A DNA stretch of 28,071 bases from Bacteroidota bacterium (GTDB lineage Bacteria > Bacteroidota > Bacteroidia > Flavobacteriales > Flavobacteriaceae). A program made the translations under genes and the position numbers. The stretch spans positions 1 to 28,071 of the forward strand of contig JAEWLN010000199.1 in assembly GCA_023457535.1 (NCBI GenBank). Direction: 5' to 3'. The notes beneath the pieces are model-generated. The model saw only the letters and a program-made list of their open reading frames with translations. It had not been told where the DNA came from and made no database searches. Of this stretch, positions 1-8,642 are shown piece by piece; position 1 is the first letter of the stretch; each line of letters begins with the position of its first letter.

Positions 1-28
1 TTAAACAAACCACAAAATCAACTACCTT

Positions 29-56
29 GTTTAATTTTTTGCTAATTTTATTAAAC
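29..56. promoter_or_regulatory. AT-rich inverted repeat upstream of the FAS1 gene
   Basis: GTTTAAT at 29-35 and ATTAAAC at 50-56 form a perfect 7-bp inverted repeat with a 14-bp spacer, ending 22 bp before the start codon at 79. It could be an operator or simply chance in AT-rich DNA. I see no convincing TAnnTTTG promoter box in the 78 bp available. The real promoter may lie to the left of the window. Confidence 0.25.
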
Positions 57-78
57 ACTTTTAAAATCAAAAATCGCA

Positions 79-1068
79 ATGAAAACAAATGCAACTACAA
101 TTAAACTCGGACTGGTCGGGTTGCTCGCAGCGATGGGCGTATCGTGCAGTGACGATGACAATGACAACAACATTTTCACCCCGGCCCCACAAAACAACAT
201 TGTGCAAACCGCACAACAAAACCCTGACTTCAGCATTCTGGCCGCTGCCGTCGTCCGTGCCGATCTGGCCACCACGTTGAGCGGCGATGGACCGTTCACC
301 GTTTTTGCGCCCTCCAATGCTGCTTTTAACACCTTTTTGTCGGCCAACGGATTTGCCAATATCGAAGCCGTGCCTGTGCCGGTATTGCGCGAAGTACTGC
401 TCAACCACGTTATTGCAGGAGAAGTCATGTCCGATGATCTGCAAACCGGATACGTGAAAACGCTTGCCAAAGGATCGGCTTCGTCGGTCAATACGTTGAG
501 TATGTTTGTGAGCGTCGGCAACACCGTGGTGCTCAATGGCGGGACTTCCAATGGCGGAGCGGCAGTTACGACGGCCGATGTTGAAGCCAGCAACGGCGTG
601 ATCCACGTGGTCAATGGCGTAATCGGGTTGCCGAGCGTTGTCAACCACGCCATCGCAAACCCCGATTTTTCGTCTCTTGTCAGTGCACTCACGCGCAACG
701 ACCAACCGGATTTTGCGGGGATTCTTTCCGGCGACGGGCCGTTTACAGTATTTGCGCCAACCAACGCCGCATTTGGCAGTCTGCTGACCGAACTCGGACT
801 TGCCGGATTGGCCAATGTTCCTCAGGCAACGCTTGAAGCCACGCTTAAATACCACGTGGTAACAGGCGCAAACGTGTTGTCCAATACGCTGACCAATAAC
901 CAATCGGTGAGCACGTACCTCGGGCAGAGCTTTACCGTCCAGTTGCCCGGCACCGGACCGCAGATCCTGGATGCCGCAGGCCGTACGAGCAAAATCGTCG
1001 CTGTTGATGTACAGGCAGAAAACGGCGTGATCCACGCACTGGACAAAGTGCTGCTCCCTTCACTGTAA
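79..1068 (+). CDS. FAS1 (fasciclin) domain lipoprotein, two repeats
   Basis: The 329-residue product starts with a lipoprotein signal peptide ending in the lipobox GVSC, so Cys23 should be lipidated. An acidic stretch (SDDDNDNN) follows directly, which resembles the lipoprotein export signal that sends Bacteroidetes lipoproteins to the cell surface. Two FAS1 domains follow, about residues 38-180 and 184-329. Each has the family's GDGPFTVFAP motif and a late NGVIH motif. FAS1 domains usually mediate adhesion or matrix contacts, so a surface adhesion role is likely, but the ligand is unknown. The gene stands alone, converges on yidC, and ends at a shared terminator. The domain call is strong; the role is inference. 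Confidence 0.9.
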   Translation: MKTNATTIKLGLVGLLAAMGVSCSDDDNDNNIFTPAPQNNIVQTAQQNPDFSILAAAVVRADLATTLSGDGPFTVFAPSNAAFNTFLSANGFANIEAVPVPVLREVLLNHVIAGEVMSDDLQTGYVKTLAKGSASSVNTLSMFVSVGNTVVLNGGTSNGGAAVTTADVEASNGVIHVVNGVIGLPSVVNHAIANPDFSSLVSALTRNDQPDFAGILSGDGPFTVFAPTNAAFGSLLTELGLAGLANVPQATLEATLKYHVVTGANVLSNTLTNNQSVSTYLGQSFTVQLPGTGPQILDAAGRTSKIVAVDVQAENGVIHALDKVLLPSL

Positions 1069-1093
1069 TTTCATGTTTTTGTTTATTGTAATG

Positions 1094-1120
1094 AAAAAGC
1101 TCCCGGTGTGGGAGCTTTTT
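1094..1120. terminator. Bidirectional rho-independent terminator between the FAS1 gene and yidC
   Basis: AAAAAGCTCCC (1094-1104) and GGGAGCTTTTT (1110-1120) form an 11-bp perfect stem around a GGTGT loop, with T-runs on both strands. It follows the FAS1 stop codon by 25 bp and directly abuts the yidC stop codon at 1121, so it should serve both convergent genes. Confidence 0.85.
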
Positions 1121-3031
1121 TTATTTCTTCTTTTGGTTTTGCTGTTGGGCTTTTTGCGCCTCGGCCTGCTCCATAAGCTCTTGCATTTTCTTTTGGAACT
1201 TGCTCTGCTTTTGCGGCTTTTGCTTGTTCTCCTGGATTTGCGCGTGGATCTTTTGCTCATCGACCACATATTTCTTGATGACAATCATCACCCCAATGGT
1301 GACCAGGTTCGAAATAAAGTTATACAAACTCAGTCCCGATCCGTAGTTGTTGAAAAAGAACAACATCATCAGCGGCGAAATGTAAATCATGATCTTCATG
1401 ATCTTGGCCATATCGGGCATGCCTTCCTGTGGCGGTTGTGCCATCGCCTGATCGCCTGTGGTCATTTTCATGTAGAAAAAGATCGCCACCGCAGCCAGGA
1501 TCGGGAACAACGAAATGTGGTTGCCATAGAATGGAATGTAGAACGGCAAATGTGCCACGGCGTCAAATGACGAAAGGTCATCGGCCCAAAGGAAACTTTT
1601 TTGGCGCAGTTCGATCGCAGCGGGGAAAAACTGGAACGACGCGTACATAAACGGCAATTGGATCAGCGCCGGAATACAGCCCGCCATCGGGTTCACGCCC
1701 GCTTTGTTGTAGAGCTTCATCGTTTCCTGCTGTTTTTTCATCGGATCTTTGGCAAATTTCTCGTTGAGTTCCATGATTTCCGGACGCAGCACTTTCATTT
1801 TGGCTTGCGACAGAAACGATTTATACGTAATGGGCGACATCGCGACCTTGATCAGCAGCGTAAAGAGGATAATGGCGATACCATAGGCAATGAACGAACT
1901 CAGGAATCCAAAAAGCGGTACGAAAATAAATTTGTTGATCCATCCGAAAATACCCCATCCAAGCGGAATGATCTCGTCGAGATTGCGATCGTATGAATTG
2001 AGCAGCTTGTAATCGGCCGGACCGTAAAACCAGTTCATCTGGTAATTGACCTCGCCCGAATTATTGAATGCCAGCGGCACCTTAGCCTTGAATTTCTTGG
2101 TAAAAGTAGTGTCGACCTGGTTGTCGTTGACCAAATCGTGCGAATACAATTCCGCTTTCTCAAAAGGTGTTTTGGTCAGCAATACAGAAGTAAAAAAGTG
2201 CTGCTTGAAGGCAATGTACGACACTTTATCGGCCACGGTTTGCTTGTCTTTGCCCTGCCCCACGTAATCGTCCTTGCCGTCTTCATATTCGTAAACAATT
2301 TCCGTATACCGGTTTTCGTAATCGACACTCGGTTCGTTGCGCGTAGCCTTGAGATCCCATTCGAGGTCGAGTGGCTTTGCCGTATTGAGCACTTTGCTGA
2401 GGCCACGCGAGGTCACGTCAAAGTCCATCATGTAGTCGTTGTCCTTGAGCACATATTTGTATTCCAGGTATTGGTCCGGTCCGGCCTTGAGGCGCATGGT
2501 CAGGACCTGATTGCCGCCCGATTGGGTCAGCGTCGGCTCAAAATACAGATTCTTGGTTTCAAGAACGCGGTTGTCAGCCGTTTGCAAACGGATGTTGAAA
2601 TCGGCATTGTTGTTTTCGATCAGCGCCACCAGATTGCCCGAGCCCTTTTTGATCTTCTCGAAATTCTTGAGACGGGCCTCGGTAATGTAACCGCCGCGGT
2701 TGGAAATCTTGAGGCTGATCAATTGATTTTCGATTGTCGTGAACGCTTCTTTGGCCGATGGCAAAGTCGCAGAATACGCAAATCCGCCAAGGGTTCCGCG
2801 CAATTGGGCGATCGCCGCAGAATCTCCTGCCGTGCCGTCTATCCTGGTCACCTCGAGCTGTTTGGCTGCAGCAGCCTGGTTCTTTTTGGCCGTTTCGAGC
2901 TTTTCCTTTTGTGCCTTTTCAGCCTTTACTTGCGCTTCACTGGGCGCATTTTGGTACATGATCCAAATCAGGATCCCAAAAATGAGGATAAAACCGATAA
3001 TCGAATTAAAGTCTAACTTTTTCTCTTCCAT
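1121..3031 (-). CDS. yidC: Membrane protein insertase YidC
   Basis: This 636-residue protein inserts and folds inner-membrane proteins, with or without SecYEG. It has the Gram-negative layout: an N-terminal membrane anchor (about residues 11-26), a large periplasmic beta-rich domain, then a conserved core of about five membrane segments starting near residue 365. The cytoplasmic hairpin region (AKMKVLRPEI) and the GCIPALIQLPF segment are clear. In the core segment the Arg that E. coli YidC places in its hydrophilic groove aligns with Lys (LLIKVAMSPITYK). The C-terminus is a Lys/Gln-rich tail of about 50 residues, a likely ribosome contact. It follows pyrG by 82 bp on the same strand and may be cotranscribed with it. 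Confidence 0.97.
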   Translation of the reverse strand: MEEKKLDFNSIIGFILIFGILIWIMYQNAPSEAQVKAEKAQKEKLETAKKNQAAAAKQLEVTRIDGTAGDSAAIAQLRGTLGGFAYSATLPSAKEAFTTIENQLISLKISNRGGYITEARLKNFEKIKKGSGNLVALIENNNADFNIRLQTADNRVLETKNLYFEPTLTQSGGNQVLTMRLKAGPDQYLEYKYVLKDNDYMMDFDVTSRGLSKVLNTAKPLDLEWDLKATRNEPSVDYENRYTEIVYEYEDGKDDYVGQGKDKQTVADKVSYIAFKQHFFTSVLLTKTPFEKAELYSHDLVNDNQVDTTFTKKFKAKVPLAFNNSGEVNYQMNWFYGPADYKLLNSYDRNLDEIIPLGWGIFGWINKFIFVPLFGFLSSFIAYGIAIILFTLLIKVAMSPITYKSFLSQAKMKVLRPEIMELNEKFAKDPMKKQQETMKLYNKAGVNPMAGCIPALIQLPFMYASFQFFPAAIELRQKSFLWADDLSSFDAVAHLPFYIPFYGNHISLFPILAAVAIFFYMKMTTGDQAMAQPPQEGMPDMAKIMKIMIYISPLMMLFFFNNYGSGLSLYNFISNLVTIGVMIVIKKYVVDEQKIHAQIQENKQKPQKQSKFQKKMQELMEQAEAQKAQQQNQKKK

Positions 3032-3039
3032 GTTAACGT

Positions 3040-3110
3040 TTAAAAGTTTGAAGTTTAAAGTTCAAGGTTCAATGTCCGTCACTCCGGATTTTAAACTTTA
3101 AACCTGAAAC
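3040..3110. repeat. TTTAAA-rich imperfect inverted repeat between pyrG and yidC
   Basis: The intergenic DNA holds repeated variants of AAGTTTAAAGTT on the left and AAACTTTAAACC on the right, around a short non-repetitive centre (GTCCGTCACTCC). The arms can pair as a long imperfect hairpin. Low-complexity repeats of this kind are, to my knowledge, common between genes in Flavobacterium. It could slow or attenuate readthrough from pyrG into yidC. Confidence 0.5.
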
Positions 3111-3113
3111 CTG

Positions 3114-4727
3114 TTATTTATGTTTGGCCTTTACCGTCGCAGCGACAAAATGTACGAACAGCGGATGCGGATTGGCCACGGTACTTTTATATTCCGGATG
3201 GTACTGCACCCCGATAAAGAACGGATGGTCTTTAATCTCGACAATTTCCACAAGCCCCGTTTCCGGATTGATGCCCGATGCTTTGAGGCCTGCCTTTTCC
3301 AGCTCCTCCAAATAATCGCCATTATACTCATAGCGGTGTCGGTGACGCTCCTCGATCTGGTCTTTGCCGTAGATTTCCATCGCGAGCGTGTCTGCCTTCA
3401 CATCGCATTTCCACGCGCCCAGACGCATTGTCCCGCCTTTGTCGGTGATGTTTTTTTGTTCTTCCATCAAATCGATCACCGCGTGCGCAGTACCGTCGTT
3501 CATTTCTGTTGAATTGGCGTCTTTCAGGCCCAGTACATTGCGTGCATATTCGATGACCGACATCTGCATACCGAGACAAATGCCAAAAAAAGGCAACTTA
3601 TGCTCGCGTGCATACCGCACCGCTTCGATCTTGCCTTCAATACCGCGTTCCCCGAATCCGGGCGCTACAAGGATTCCGTCGAGGTCGCGCAGTTTTTCGG
3701 CCACATTGCCCGCGTCGATGTACTCGGAGTGCACCGATACGACATTGACTTTGGTTTCATTGGCCGCACCGGCATGGATAAATGCTTCGAGAATAGATTT
3801 GTATGAATCCTGCAGTTCGACATATTTGCCAATCAAACCAATGTTGACTACATGTTTCGGATTTTTCAAATGCTGCAGAAATACATTCCAGTTCTTGAGA
3901 TCGGGTGTATTTTTCTTGGGCAGATTAAGCTTTTTGAGCGCGACCACGTCGAGTCCTTCCTGAAGCATCAAATTCGGCACTTCGTAAATTGTCGAGGCAT
4001 CGATCGATTGGATGACCGATTCGCGTGTGACGTTGCAGAATTGCGCGAGTTTGGAACGCAATTCATCGGAGAGTTCATGTTCGGTCCTGCAGACGAGTAT
4101 GTCTGCCTGAATCCCGCTTTCCATAAGCGTTTTGACCGAGTGTTGCGTGGGTTTGGTCTTGAGTTCACCCGCTGCGGCCAGATAGGGCACGAGCGTCAGG
4201 TGTACGACTATCGCATTTTCTTTGCCCAGATCCCACAACAATTGGCGCACAGACTCAATGTACGGCAAGGATTCAATGTCACCAACGGTTCCACCGATTT
4301 CGGTAATCACAATATCGTACTGGCCGGAATTGCCGAGCAGCTGCATGCGCTCTTTGATCTCGTTGGTGATGTGCGGCACGACCTGAACGGTTTTGCCCAG
4401 GAATTCGCCACGCCGCTCTTTTTCAATGACCGACAAATAGACGCGGCCGGTCGTCACGTTGTTGGCCTGCGACGTCGGTACGTTGAGAAAACGCTCGTAA
4501 TGTCCGAGGTCGAGATCCGTTTCGGCACCGTCGTCGGTTACAAAACACTCACCGTGTTCATACGGGTTGAGCGTTCCGGGATCGACATTGATATAAGGAT
4601 CGAATTTCTGGATCGTCGTGCGGTAACCGCGGGCCTGCAGTAGTTTTGCCAGCGACGCCGCGATGATCCCTTTACCCAGGGATGAAGTCACACCGCCGGT
4701 AACAAAAATATACTTTGTTTGATTCAT
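3114..4727 (-). CDS. pyrG: CTP synthase (glutamine hydrolysing)
   Basis: The enzyme makes CTP from UTP, ATP and glutamine, the last step of pyrimidine nucleotide synthesis. The 537-residue length fits the family. The N-terminal synthetase domain (about 1-270) carries the nucleotide-binding TGGVTSSLGKG motif (residues 10-20) and the DPYINVDPGT segment. The C-terminal class I glutamine amidotransferase domain (about 295-537) has the nucleophile Cys384 in GICLGMQ and the His-Glu pair in YHPEY near the end, so all catalytic residues are in place. It is the first gene of a likely pyrG-yidC transcription unit, and a TATTTTTG promoter box lies 35 bp upstream. Confidence 0.98.
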   Translation of the reverse strand: MNQTKYIFVTGGVTSSLGKGIIAASLAKLLQARGYRTTIQKFDPYINVDPGTLNPYEHGECFVTDDGAETDLDLGHYERFLNVPTSQANNVTTGRVYLSVIEKERRGEFLGKTVQVVPHITNEIKERMQLLGNSGQYDIVITEIGGTVGDIESLPYIESVRQLLWDLGKENAIVVHLTLVPYLAAAGELKTKPTQHSVKTLMESGIQADILVCRTEHELSDELRSKLAQFCNVTRESVIQSIDASTIYEVPNLMLQEGLDVVALKKLNLPKKNTPDLKNWNVFLQHLKNPKHVVNIGLIGKYVELQDSYKSILEAFIHAGAANETKVNVVSVHSEYIDAGNVAEKLRDLDGILVAPGFGERGIEGKIEAVRYAREHKLPFFGICLGMQMSVIEYARNVLGLKDANSTEMNDGTAHAVIDLMEEQKNITDKGGTMRLGAWKCDVKADTLAMEIYGKDQIEERHRHRYEYNGDYLEELEKAGLKASGINPETGLVEIVEIKDHPFFIGVQYHPEYKSTVANPHPLFVHFVAATVKAKHK

Positions 4728-4762
4728 TGTGGTTGTTGTTGTGTTGTGTAAAAAAACCGCGG

Positions 4763-4770
4763 CAAAAATA
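4763..4770 (-). promoter_or_regulatory. -7 promoter box for pyrG (TATTTTTG)
   Basis: On the minus strand TATTTTTG matches the Bacteroidetes -7 consensus TAnnTTTG and ends 35 bases before the pyrG start codon. No TTG lies 17-23 bases upstream, so the -33 element is missing or poor. Confidence 0.5.
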
Positions 4771-4930
4771 GCAATTAAAATTGGATTCTTGGATTTTCAG
4801 ATTGGCAGATTTTGCGATTTAAGGAAAAAATACAGGCCTTGACAAATAGCAATGCAAGCGCTGCCGCTTCGTACCAAAACCCTCCGCCGATCGCGCGATC
4901 ATCCCAAGCCGCTACCGTTTGAAAATTTGT

Positions 4931-5158
4931 TTATGGTTTGGGAAACTGCCGTTTGATGTTGCGCACCAAATCTTCCAACCCGTTAAGCTTGAGCTCATAG
5001 ACAAGTTGCAGCTGGCGACCCAGCGTGCCTTTGGGAAATCCTTTGCCATGGTACCAAACCACGTAATGCTCGGGCAGGTCAATCAGCAAGCGTCCTTCAT
5101 ATTTGCCAAACGGCATTTTGGTGTGGGCAAGCTGGATGAGGAATTCGCGGTCGGTCAC
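4931..5158 (-). CDS. DUF3820 family protein
   Basis: This 75-residue protein shows the DUF3820 hallmarks: MPFGKYEGRLLIDLPEHYVVWY, KGFPKGTLG and YELKLNGLE. Members are small soluble proteins of poorly known function; some are annotated as putative quorum-sensing-regulated virulence factors, which should not be taken as a function here. The start codon is GTG (5156-5158). An in-frame TAA lies two codons upstream and no ATG is available before the conserved motif, so GTG is the best start. It lies alone between pyrG and the osmC end of the guaA operon. Confidence 0.85.
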   Translation of the reverse strand: MTDREFLIQLAHTKMPFGKYEGRLLIDLPEHYVVWYHGKGFPKGTLGRQLQLVYELKLNGLEDLVRNIKRQFPKP

Positions 5159-5183
5159 GGATTAAATTTAAAATTTGGAGATG

Positions 5184-5210
5184 GGCACTTGCCACGAGTT
5201 GGCATTTGCC
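5184..5210. promoter_or_regulatory. Pair of GGCA-N2-TGCC palindromes upstream of the DUF3820 gene
   Basis: GGCACTTGCC (5184-5193) and GGCATTTGCC (5201-5210) are two near-identical small palindromes, 17 bp apart centre to centre, 25-52 bp upstream of the DUF3820 GTG start. The layout fits a pair of operator half-sites for a dimeric regulator. It may also be chance. Confidence 0.3.
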
Positions 5211-5254
5211 GCACAGGATCGGAGCGCGTTTTTATCGGAAATAATGACGAATAA

Positions 5255-5391
5255 ACTTTAACAAAATATACAGATTTTCTGCCGCGCGGTTTGATCGGAA
5301 TTCCCGAGGGATAAACCCTATATCCCCTTCCCTATTGGGCACAAAATACGATTTTAAACGATACCCCTCTTACAGAAAAACTGCCGATTTC
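5255..5391 (-). repeat. Dispersed 137-bp repeat, copy A (inverted)
   Basis: First of three copies of an intergenic element, in reverse orientation relative to copies B and C. Landmarks on the plus strand are TTTAACAAAATATACAG at the left end, CAGATTTTCTG at 5271-5281, CCCCTTCCC at 5324-5332, AAAATACGATTTT at 5343-5355 and CAGAAAAACTG at 5373-5383. It fills most of the space between the DUF3820 gene and the 3' end of osmC. It has no coding capacity. Boundaries are approximate. Confidence 0.8.
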
Positions 5392-5418
5392 AAAAAAAAT
5401 TGCCCGATTACTGTAAAT

Positions 5419-5826
5419 CTAAAGTAAATCCCAATGAAAGGTCACGTCCTTCAGAATATCCGGATGCAAACTCAAAAACACCGGGCATGTCATTGCGGTG
5501 CGCTCGAGGATCGTACGTTGCTTGTCGTCTGCAGCCTGGGGAAGATTTACCCGGGCGATGATCTTCGAAATCCGGCGCGGTTCAGGTTGCATGATTTTGG
5601 TAATTTCTACCGTAGACCCGACCAGATCCACCTCCAGATCGCGTGCTTTGATTCCCATGACCGACAGCATGCAACTGCCCAACGCATTGGCGACGGTATC
5701 CGTCGGGGAAAACGCTTCGCCGCGACCATGGTTGTCTTTGGGCGCATCGGACAAAATTTCAGAACCGGATTCTATATGTACGGACGATGTTCTCAAATCG
5801 CCGAGATAAGTTACTTTAGAGGTCAT
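5419..5826 (-). CDS. OsmC family protein (peroxide-related thiol protein)
   Basis: The 135-residue product matches the OsmC/Ohr superfamily, small cytoplasmic dimers that often reduce organic hydroperoxides through a Cys pair. Both redox cysteines are present: Cys52 in LGSCMLSVMGIKA, following the SPTDTVANAL segment, and Cys114 in AMTCPVFLSL. Which subfamily it belongs to (Ohr, OsmC or YhfA-like) cannot be decided by eye. Its ATG overlaps the stop codon of the upstream LysM/PBP gene by one base (TGATG), so it is translationally coupled as the last gene of the guaA operon. That puts a soluble redox protein behind two envelope genes. Confidence 0.9.
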   Translation of the reverse strand: MTSKVTYLGDLRTSSVHIESGSEILSDAPKDNHGRGEAFSPTDTVANALGSCMLSVMGIKARDLEVDLVGSTVEITKIMQPEPRRISKIIARVNLPQAADDKQRTILERTAMTCPVFLSLHPDILKDVTFHWDLL

Positions 5827-7853
5827 CAGTTGACTTGTTTAACGGAAAGATCTTCCTGGTATTCGAGAATATAAACCCCTTTGTTCACAAAACCTTCACC
5901 CGGTTTGGGCGCGTATTCAAACTTGCTTTCCACCTGTTGCGTTTTGTCCTGCAGCGCCGATTCAGCAAACGATTTTCCCTGCGAGAGCCGTAGCATGGTA
6001 TCGAATGTGACGTCAAATCCGCGAACGGCGAACTGGCTTGGGAAAATTTTATTTCTGGCCTTGTAGGCATTCTCAAACTGCCAGGCTTCGGGTGATGTAT
6101 TTTCGCGCGTCAGCGACGGATAGAGCAGTTTTAAAATGGTCAATCTTTTCATCGACACCTCTTCAAAATCGAGCGTCTCGTTGGGTTCGATGATGGCGAT
6201 CTGGATTTGATAGTTGGCAGTTTCGGCCATCAGCGTATTGGTCGAACTCAGGATCATGCCGGTTTTCTCGGTATCGAGCACTACATAATTGACCTTGTCC
6301 CGGACCAACATCGATTTTAGATTTTCCAGATCGACCGCGCCGGTTTCGCTGACAGTTACAAACCGCGCCTCGGCGTAATTTTTCGAGATGAACTCCCTGT
6401 TGCTCTGGCGTTTCGGATCGCTTACAACAAGTACATTCCCTGCTTTCTGACGAAGGAAATCCATCATCGCGCCCTTGGTAAAATCGCTGGGCGGCATGGC
6501 CTGATACAAATTGGCAAACGGCTTCCCATTTTCTTTGGACAGCGGCGAAATCACCGGAACATTGGCCGGCTGCAGCATCTCGGCAACCTTTTCGACATAT
6601 TGTTGGTAAAACGGTCCGATCACGGCGTCCGCTTTGGCAAGATTATTTTTCTCGACGACCGATGCGACATTCGAGGACAGCTTGTTTTCCTCCGAATCAA
6701 AAACGCGAACATCGATGTTGAGCCCGAGCGTCTTAGCGGAATCCACCGCCATCAGCGCGCCTGAATAAAAATCGAGCGTCATGTTCAAAAAGGCGTCTTT
6801 CTTAAGCCGTGTGGACAGATTCTTGACCGTGTCGCCCTGGATCTTAGCGGCATTGAACGGAAGCAAGAGCACCAGTTGCTTTTTGTCCTGTACCTTTACC
6901 GATTGCGTTAGATCGGCAAAACGACCGCCCGATACCGGCGCATCGACCTTTATGATCGAGCCTTTCCCGGGCACTTTAAGGATCATACCTACTTTGACAC
7001 CGTCTTTGAGCGTCGGGTTGAGCGTTAAAAGTTCCTCCTGTGTGATGTCGAACATCTGCGACAAGCTGAACAGCGTTTCCCTGGGTTTGACTTCATAATT
7101 GGCAAAGCCAGAGAATTTAGTGGTTTTGGTCACATCGGTCGTTTCGGTTGGCGTCGATGGCTTTTCGTACACTACCGGCTTGGGCTTCCCGGCCGGCTCA
7201 TTTTTACCCGGCGTTCCTGAAATAATCAACCGGTGGCCTATTGGAAAAGTGGAAACAATTTCCGGATTTCTGCGTTCGAGCTCCGCCACGGTAATGCCGT
7301 ATTTTTTGGCGATGCCGAATTTGGTTTCCTTGGGCTGCACAATGTGCTCAACACCAGCGCCCGAAACTGCCGATCTGGTCTTTACCTCCTGCTTTTCGAT
7401 GGGTTTGACCGGTGTTGCGGGTTGCGGTTTGACTTGTTGCGCAGCTGCCGGATTGCCAGGGCCGGGAATTTTGATCGTCTGGCCGATCTTGAGTCCGTCT
7501 TTGAGCGCCTCAGCGTTGGCCGCCTGCAAATCGGCTACACTTACATTGTATTGGCGCGCGATGCTGTACACGGTTTCCTTGGGCAAGGCCGTATGGGTTT
7601 TACCCGATGCATGGGTTTTTGCCGTTTCTACATTTTTGATTGCCGATGATGGAACGAGGATAACATCGTTTTCTTTGATTCCGCCCTGAGAATCCGGATT
7701 CAGACGGTAAATATCATAAGGTGTCACTTTGTATTTTGCCGCAATCTGGGTGACGGTTTCCCCGCGCGCCACGGTATGCTTGGTGTAATTTTGCGCGAAA
7801 GCCGCCACGGACAACGATACGCACAAACAAAGGGCAAGAAAAATTCGATTCAT
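5826..7853 (-). CDS. LysM-repeat protein fused to a type 1 periplasmic-binding domain
   Basis: I chose the ATG at 7853 because it opens a clear Sec signal peptide (MNRIFLALCL, cleavage near AFAQ, residue 21); the open frame runs eight codons further upstream. The 675-residue product has four LysM peptidoglycan-binding repeats, about residues 24-68, 86-130, 168-212 and 252-295, joined by Pro/Lys/Thr linkers. From about 325 to 650 it has a domain resembling type 1 periplasmic-binding proteins (LVLLLPFNAAK, AVIGPFYQQYVEKVAEML, VPVISPLS). It should sit in the periplasm on peptidoglycan. Similar domains sense ligands or, in LpoA, activate peptidoglycan synthases. Whether it binds a small molecule or a protein is unknown. 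It is 27 bp downstream of another LysM gene. Confidence 0.9.
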   Translation of the reverse strand: MNRIFLALCLCVSLSVAAFAQNYTKHTVARGETVTQIAAKYKVTPYDIYRLNPDSQGGIKENDVILVPSSAIKNVETAKTHASGKTHTALPKETVYSIARQYNVSVADLQAANAEALKDGLKIGQTIKIPGPGNPAAAQQVKPQPATPVKPIEKQEVKTRSAVSGAGVEHIVQPKETKFGIAKKYGITVAELERRNPEIVSTFPIGHRLIISGTPGKNEPAGKPKPVVYEKPSTPTETTDVTKTTKFSGFANYEVKPRETLFSLSQMFDITQEELLTLNPTLKDGVKVGMILKVPGKGSIIKVDAPVSGGRFADLTQSVKVQDKKQLVLLLPFNAAKIQGDTVKNLSTRLKKDAFLNMTLDFYSGALMAVDSAKTLGLNIDVRVFDSEENKLSSNVASVVEKNNLAKADAVIGPFYQQYVEKVAEMLQPANVPVISPLSKENGKPFANLYQAMPPSDFTKGAMMDFLRQKAGNVLVVSDPKRQSNREFISKNYAEARFVTVSETGAVDLENLKSMLVRDKVNYVVLDTEKTGMILSSTNTLMAETANYQIQIAIIEPNETLDFEEVSMKRLTILKLLYPSLTRENTSPEAWQFENAYKARNKIFPSQFAVRGFDVTFDTMLRLSQGKSFAESALQDKTQQVESKFEYAPKPGEGFVNKGVYILEYQEDLSVKQVN

Positions 7854-7880
7854 CTGGTTTGGATTATAACAGCACACAGG

Positions 7881-8627
7881 CTAGTTCTTTCTGATGGTAA
7901 TGATTTGCCCGACCTGTAAGCCGTGACTGGCCACATCGGGATTTTGATTTTTTATGTCGTCCACGCTCACGCCATATTTTTTGGACAAACTGAACAGTGT
8001 CTCTTTGGGTGCGACCTCATGCGTTACAGCTTCCGGAGAGGCGGCGGGTTCCTGTCCTGCCGCTGATCGTGTCAATGCAGGCGTGGTGCCGGATCCCAGC
8101 GACGATTCACTCTCTCCCAGCGCACGCACTGAGGGTATTTGCACCACTTGTCCGACTTTCAACGATTTAACGCCTTCATTGTTCATTTTGATCTCATCGA
8201 CAGAAATGCCATATTTACGCGAAATGCTGTAAAATGTATCTCCGGGTTCTACCACATGCTGCACGCCACCCGCGCGGTCGACCACCACGGGTTGAGCGTC
8301 TTTTTTGGCGCGCGCCAGGGTAGATCCGGCGGATTCGTTTTGAACGACTTCCTGCGACGCTTCGGCAACAGGATCTTCCTGAACCACGACTGCCGCTTTT
8401 TTCGGCACCGGAATCTGCAGGACCATGCCCTGGCGTATGCCGTCGATCGCAAATTTGTTGAGCTTGTAGATCAGCGCCGGATCGGCCAGGTATTTTTTGG
8501 AAAGCATGCGCACCGTTTCACCCATTTGTACCGTGTGACTCACGATTTCGAACTCCTGGTTTTTGTTTTGCGCCCATCCGGTCAGTACAGCGCATCCCAG
8601 GACAAAAAACAGCATTAATTTCCTCAT
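7881..8627 (-). CDS. Secreted protein with three LysM repeats
   Basis: The 248-residue product has a signal peptide (cleavage near GWAQ, residue 20) and three LysM repeats at about 28-73, 122-166 and 201-247, separated by Ala/Gln/Ser-rich linkers. There is no catalytic domain, so it is a likely periplasmic peptidoglycan-binding adaptor. Its repeats (GDTFYSISRKYGISVDEI, KETLFSLSKKYGVSVDDI) resemble those of the downstream LysM/PBP protein, which suggests duplication. It lies 15 bp after guaA and 27 bp before the LysM/PBP gene, so all are probably cotranscribed. Confidence 0.92.
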   Translation of the reverse strand: MRKLMLFFVLGCAVLTGWAQNKNQEFEIVSHTVQMGETVRMLSKKYLADPALIYKLNKFAIDGIRQGMVLQIPVPKKAAVVVQEDPVAEASQEVVQNESAGSTLARAKKDAQPVVVDRAGGVQHVVEPGDTFYSISRKYGISVDEIKMNNEGVKSLKVGQVVQIPSVRALGESESSLGSGTTPALTRSAAGQEPAASPEAVTHEVAPKETLFSLSKKYGVSVDDIKNQNPDVASHGLQVGQIITIRKN

Positions 8628-8642
8628 ACCTTGCGTTTTATA

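Noticed and set aside
2138..3016. 292-codon plus-strand open frame opposite yidC
   Set aside because: Antisense shadow of yidC with no recognisable domain.
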